NCBI GenBank assembly: GCA_963621885.1
Contig: CAVFFT010000052.1
Location: forward strand, 1 to 42,621
DNA from: UMGS1519 sp963621885
Lineage (GTDB): Bacteria; Actinomycetota; Coriobacteriia; Coriobacteriales; Eggerthellaceae
Direction: 5' to 3'
Length of the DNA stretch: 42,621 nt
Positions 40,819 to 42,621 of this stretch are shown here, piece after piece. Under the pieces are notes generated by a model. The model was not told where the DNA came from and ran no database searches. It saw only the letters and a list, made by a program, of their open reading frames with translations. Position numbers and translations under genes: made by a program. Within the stretch, counting starts at the first letter, position 1; each line of letters opens with the position of its first letter.

Positions 40819-41728
40819 CGGTCGGATTCGACTTGATGATGGCATGCAGGTTGTCGATGTAGGCAAGAAGCAGTTCGCTTGGCTTGCGCTCCCGATGCAT
40901 GATGTACCCCACGTGCATTTCGACATCGGAATCAAGGGGAATCGACACGATGCCACTGAGCATTTCAGGAGACAGCACGCCTGTTGAGAGCGTGTAGCCG
41001 TTGAAGCTTGTCAGCAGATTGGTGAGCGTACCGCGGTCGGAAATGCGAATGACGCGCTTATGCGGGAGATACGAAAGCGGCTCTTCGGCGTAATAGAAGG
41101 AGTTTTCCGTGCCCTGCTCAAATGAGTAGCGCGGGTACTCTTCCAGGTCTTTCGTATTGATGACGCTCTTGGTGGCGAGCGGATGACCTTCGCCAACGAA
41201 CACATGAGCGTCGGCCGCGAACAGCGGATGGAACTCGAGGTCGGCATCATTGAGCGCCTTGGAGAGCACGCGGCGGTTGAAGTCGTCGGTGTAGATGATG
41301 CCTATCTCGCTGCGGAAATTCGCGACATCGGCGATGATCTCGCCGGTTGTCGCCTCGCGAAGGATGAAGTCGTACTCCGCTTTTGCTGAGCAATCCTCGG
41401 CTGTTTTGATGAATGCTTCAACACTAAAGGAATAATGCTGGGTCGACACGGCGAGTCGCAGCTGGGAATTGGCTCCCTTGTGATAGCGGTTTTCGAGCAT
41501 ATCGGCCTGTTCGAGAACCTGGCGTGCGTAGCCAAGCAGCTCGGTGCCCTCGTTGGTGGGCGTCACGCCGCGATTGCTGCGCGTGAAGATCGTGATGCCG
41601 AACTCGCGCTCGAGGTCGCGCACCGCCGTTGACAGATTGGACTGCGACGCGAAGAGGTTTGTCGCTGCCGCGTTGATCGAGCCATATTCGGCGATTGCGA
41701 CAAGATATCGAAGCTGCTGAAGTGTCAT
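40796..41728 (-). CDS. LysR family transcriptional regulator
   Basis: 310 residues: winged helix-turn-helix (about 1-60, MTLQQLRYLVAIAEYGSINA at the start) and a periplasmic-binding-fold effector domain (about 88-300). ATG at 41728 follows AAGGAGT. Regulators of this type usually control a divergent gene, but none lies on the other side: only a tRNA and non-coding DNA. Its effector and targets are therefore unknown. The minus-strand -10 may be TATAAC (41759-41754). The inverted repeat ATCGCG-N9-CGCGAT at 41788-41808 could be an autoregulatory site. Confidence 0.92.
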   Translation of the reverse strand: MTLQQLRYLVAIAEYGSINAAATNLFASQSNLSTAVRDLEREFGITIFTRSNRGVTPTNEGTELLGYARQVLEQADMLENRYHKGANSQLRLAVSTQHYSFSVEAFIKTAEDCSAKAEYDFILREATTGEIIADVANFRSEIGIIYTDDFNRRVLSKALNDADLEFHPLFAADAHVFVGEGHPLATKSVINTKDLEEYPRYSFEQGTENSFYYAEEPLSYLPHKRVIRISDRGTLTNLLTSFNGYTLSTGVLSPEMLSGIVSIPLDSDVEMHVGYIMHRERKPSELLLAYIDNLHAIIKSNPTVKSYLAE

Positions 41729-42137
41729 CGTTACTCCTTAAATCGATGACTCGGTTATACCAAAGGCAGCGAAGCGAGAAGAGCGGAATCGCGAATCGTA
41801 ACCGCGATACAAAGAGATTACGGATGCTACAGGAGCGAACTGCGCGTTGGGCGATGTATCGGGCGGCGAGCGGTCTTTCTGATTGCTGATGGCGTCAGGT
41901 TAAACCGAGAATCAGACCCCTTGACGGGTTTTGAGGCTGGTCCCAAGTGCCTCGTTCCACTTGAGGCATAAGTTCTGCACGCGGTTCACTCATGAAAACG
42001 GGGACGTCTTAACCTGATAGGAAGGACATTCGTACCGATCTTCTCGGCTCGCTCGCGCCTAAGCCGTTGTGAAAATGAGAGCATGTTTGTGGCTCTTTCC
42101 GTGGTCTGGCGGGAAAGTGTGCCATAATGACCGCACT
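41729..42137. other. Non-coding region between LysR gene and tRNA-Thr, with a 123-nt inverted-repeat element
   Basis: TCAGGTTAA (41895-41903) and TTAACCTGA (42009-42017) are perfect inverted ends of a 123-nt stretch. Inside, CCCC and GGGG near the ends can pair, and TGCCTC-N9-GAGGCA (41947-41967) forms a central hairpin. This may be a small RNA or a miniature mobile relic. No protein-coding frame with a ribosome site was found. Confidence 0.5.
42123..42128 (+). promoter_or_regulatory. -10 element of tRNA-Thr
   Basis: CATAAT, 9 nt before the tRNA 5' end. The -35 region does not match consensus. Confidence 0.5.
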
Positions 42138-42212
42138 GCTGGTGTGGCGCAACGGTAGCGCAACTGTCTTGTAAACAGTAGGTTGCAGGTTCGATTCCTG
42201 TCACCAGCACCA
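42138..42212 (+). tRNA. tRNA-Thr(TGT)
   Basis: A complete cloverleaf: acceptor GCTGGTG with CACCAGC, D-arm GCGCAACGGTAGCGC, anticodon stem ACTGT/ACAGT with loop CTTGTAA (anticodon TGT), T-arm CAGGTTCGATTCCTG, discriminator A, encoded CCA. Confidence 0.97.
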
Positions 42213-42305
42213 TCTTTTCCTGATTTCAGATGCATCTTTTGAACACGCAGTGACGCGCGTTGCGGATCTCTTTGCCTACTGGCCGAGAAATGGCTGTCAT
42301 CTAAG

Positions 42306-42349
42306 TGCGACCCTCATATCACCTATGGTGGTTTGAGGGTCGCATTTTT
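42306..42349 (+). terminator. Strong terminator downstream of tRNA-Thr
   Basis: TGCGACCCTCA (42306-42316) pairs with TGAGGGTCGCA (42334-42344), with an inner CACC/GGTG pair, and is followed by five T. It is about 94 nt past the tRNA; the interval has no other gene. Confidence 0.9.
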
Positions 42350-42621
42350 AATACTCGCGATTGCTGATTCTTCGCCATGGGTATTGAACCTCGAGCACGA
42401 ACATTTTTCTCGCAAAGCAGAGCATTCTTAAGATTCCAAAGCGCCCGTTGGTCCAAAGTTACCGTCTTCGCAGGTGGGAGAGGGGCTGCATCCTCGATGA
42501 GAAAGCGACAGGTAAAGATATTGCTACTAGACAGAGCCCTCTTTAGAGACTAAGATATGAACACTGTGTGGAGGATGCAATCCCCCCTTGACCCGGACCC
42601 CGCGCGAGAGTAGATTACTTC
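42350..42621. other. Right-edge non-coding region with near-palindromic element
   Basis: GGGGCTGCATCCTC (42482-42495) and GAGGATGCAATCCCC (42571-42585) are inverted with one bulged base and enclose a 75-nt AT-richer stretch. The right arm ends immediately before a strong promoter. No coding frame of note. It could be a structured RNA or an upstream control element of the next operon. Confidence 0.45.
42588..42616 (+). promoter_or_regulatory. Strong promoter reading out of the right edge
   Basis: TTGACC (42588-42593), exactly 17-nt spacer, TAGATT (42611-42616). Its product lies beyond the window. The near-consensus -35 and location after a terminator would suit an rRNA or other strongly expressed operon, which is inference. 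Confidence 0.6.

Noticed and set aside
41986..42213. Minus-strand frame containing VTGIEPATYCLQDS
   Set aside because: Antisense to tRNA-Thr, the same class of artefact.

Overview
The window looks like a chromosomal segment from a GC-rich, host-associated anaerobic actinobacterium, most likely class Coriobacteriia (Eggerthellaceae-like). The pointers are GC-rich codons, an EF-P with the actinobacterial PGKGPAF loop, ThyX as thymidylate synthase, a TAXI-type TRAP transporter, an LPXTG pilin with its own sortase, two-subunit iron-sulphur fumarase, and clostridia-like synteny (M24 peptidase, efp, asp23, nusB, xseB, dxs). This placement is inference; no rRNA is present to confirm it. I see no phage, insertion sequence or CRISPR array.

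Layout. 1-2657 (minus): a cell-wall-anchored pilin and a pilus-type sortase cut by the left edge. 3221-10112: a hotdog thioesterase, an FMN reductase-MATE efflux pair, a metal P-type ATPase with a DUF6110 partner, and an SPFH membrane protein. 10417-13701: a two-gene TAXI-TRAP importer with a repeat-rich promoter and an internal hairpin. 14021-17107: a zinc macrodomain ADP-ribosylhydrolase behind a hairpin-rich leader, a rhomboid protease, and a UgtP/MGDG-type glycosyltransferase. 17231-22228: Xaa-Pro peptidase, efp, asp23, nusB, xseB, dxs. 22378-24915: a GNAT, then amt-glnK. 25256-26686: rpsA and tRNA-Gly(TCC). 26966-31306: thyX, a DUF1385 membrane protein, and an archaeal-type topA. 31340-37688: a tightly packed run fumA-fumB-tmk-holB-ricT-pncB. 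37806-40818: degV, a degenerate beta-hydroxyacid dehydrogenase-like gene and a PflX-like radical SAM gene. 40796-42621: a LysR regulator, tRNA-Thr(TGT), a strong terminator, and a promoter firing out of the right edge.

How the genes work together. Most of the plus-strand half is housekeeping: translation (efp, rpsA, tRNAs), RNA processing and transcription (ricT, nusB), DNA replication and topology (tmk, holB, thyX, topA), isoprenoid and NAD supply (dxs, pncB), and nitrogen uptake (amt-glnK). The left 17 kb is more accessory: surface pilus, efflux, metal transport, TRAP uptake, ADP-ribose metabolism.

The least explained signals are: (i) short intergenic tandem-repeat arrays (25-28 bp, one of 45 bp) at 2756, 8229, 13817 and 26748, two of which share a core also found singly near other gene ends; (ii) four consecutive hairpins upstream of the macrodomain gene; (iii) an archaeal-type topoisomerase I with four zinc ribbons and a lysine tail; (iv) a coupled pair of an active-site-depleted dehydrogenase with a His/Asp-rich tail and a radical SAM protein; (v) two structured non-coding stretches flanking tRNA-Thr.
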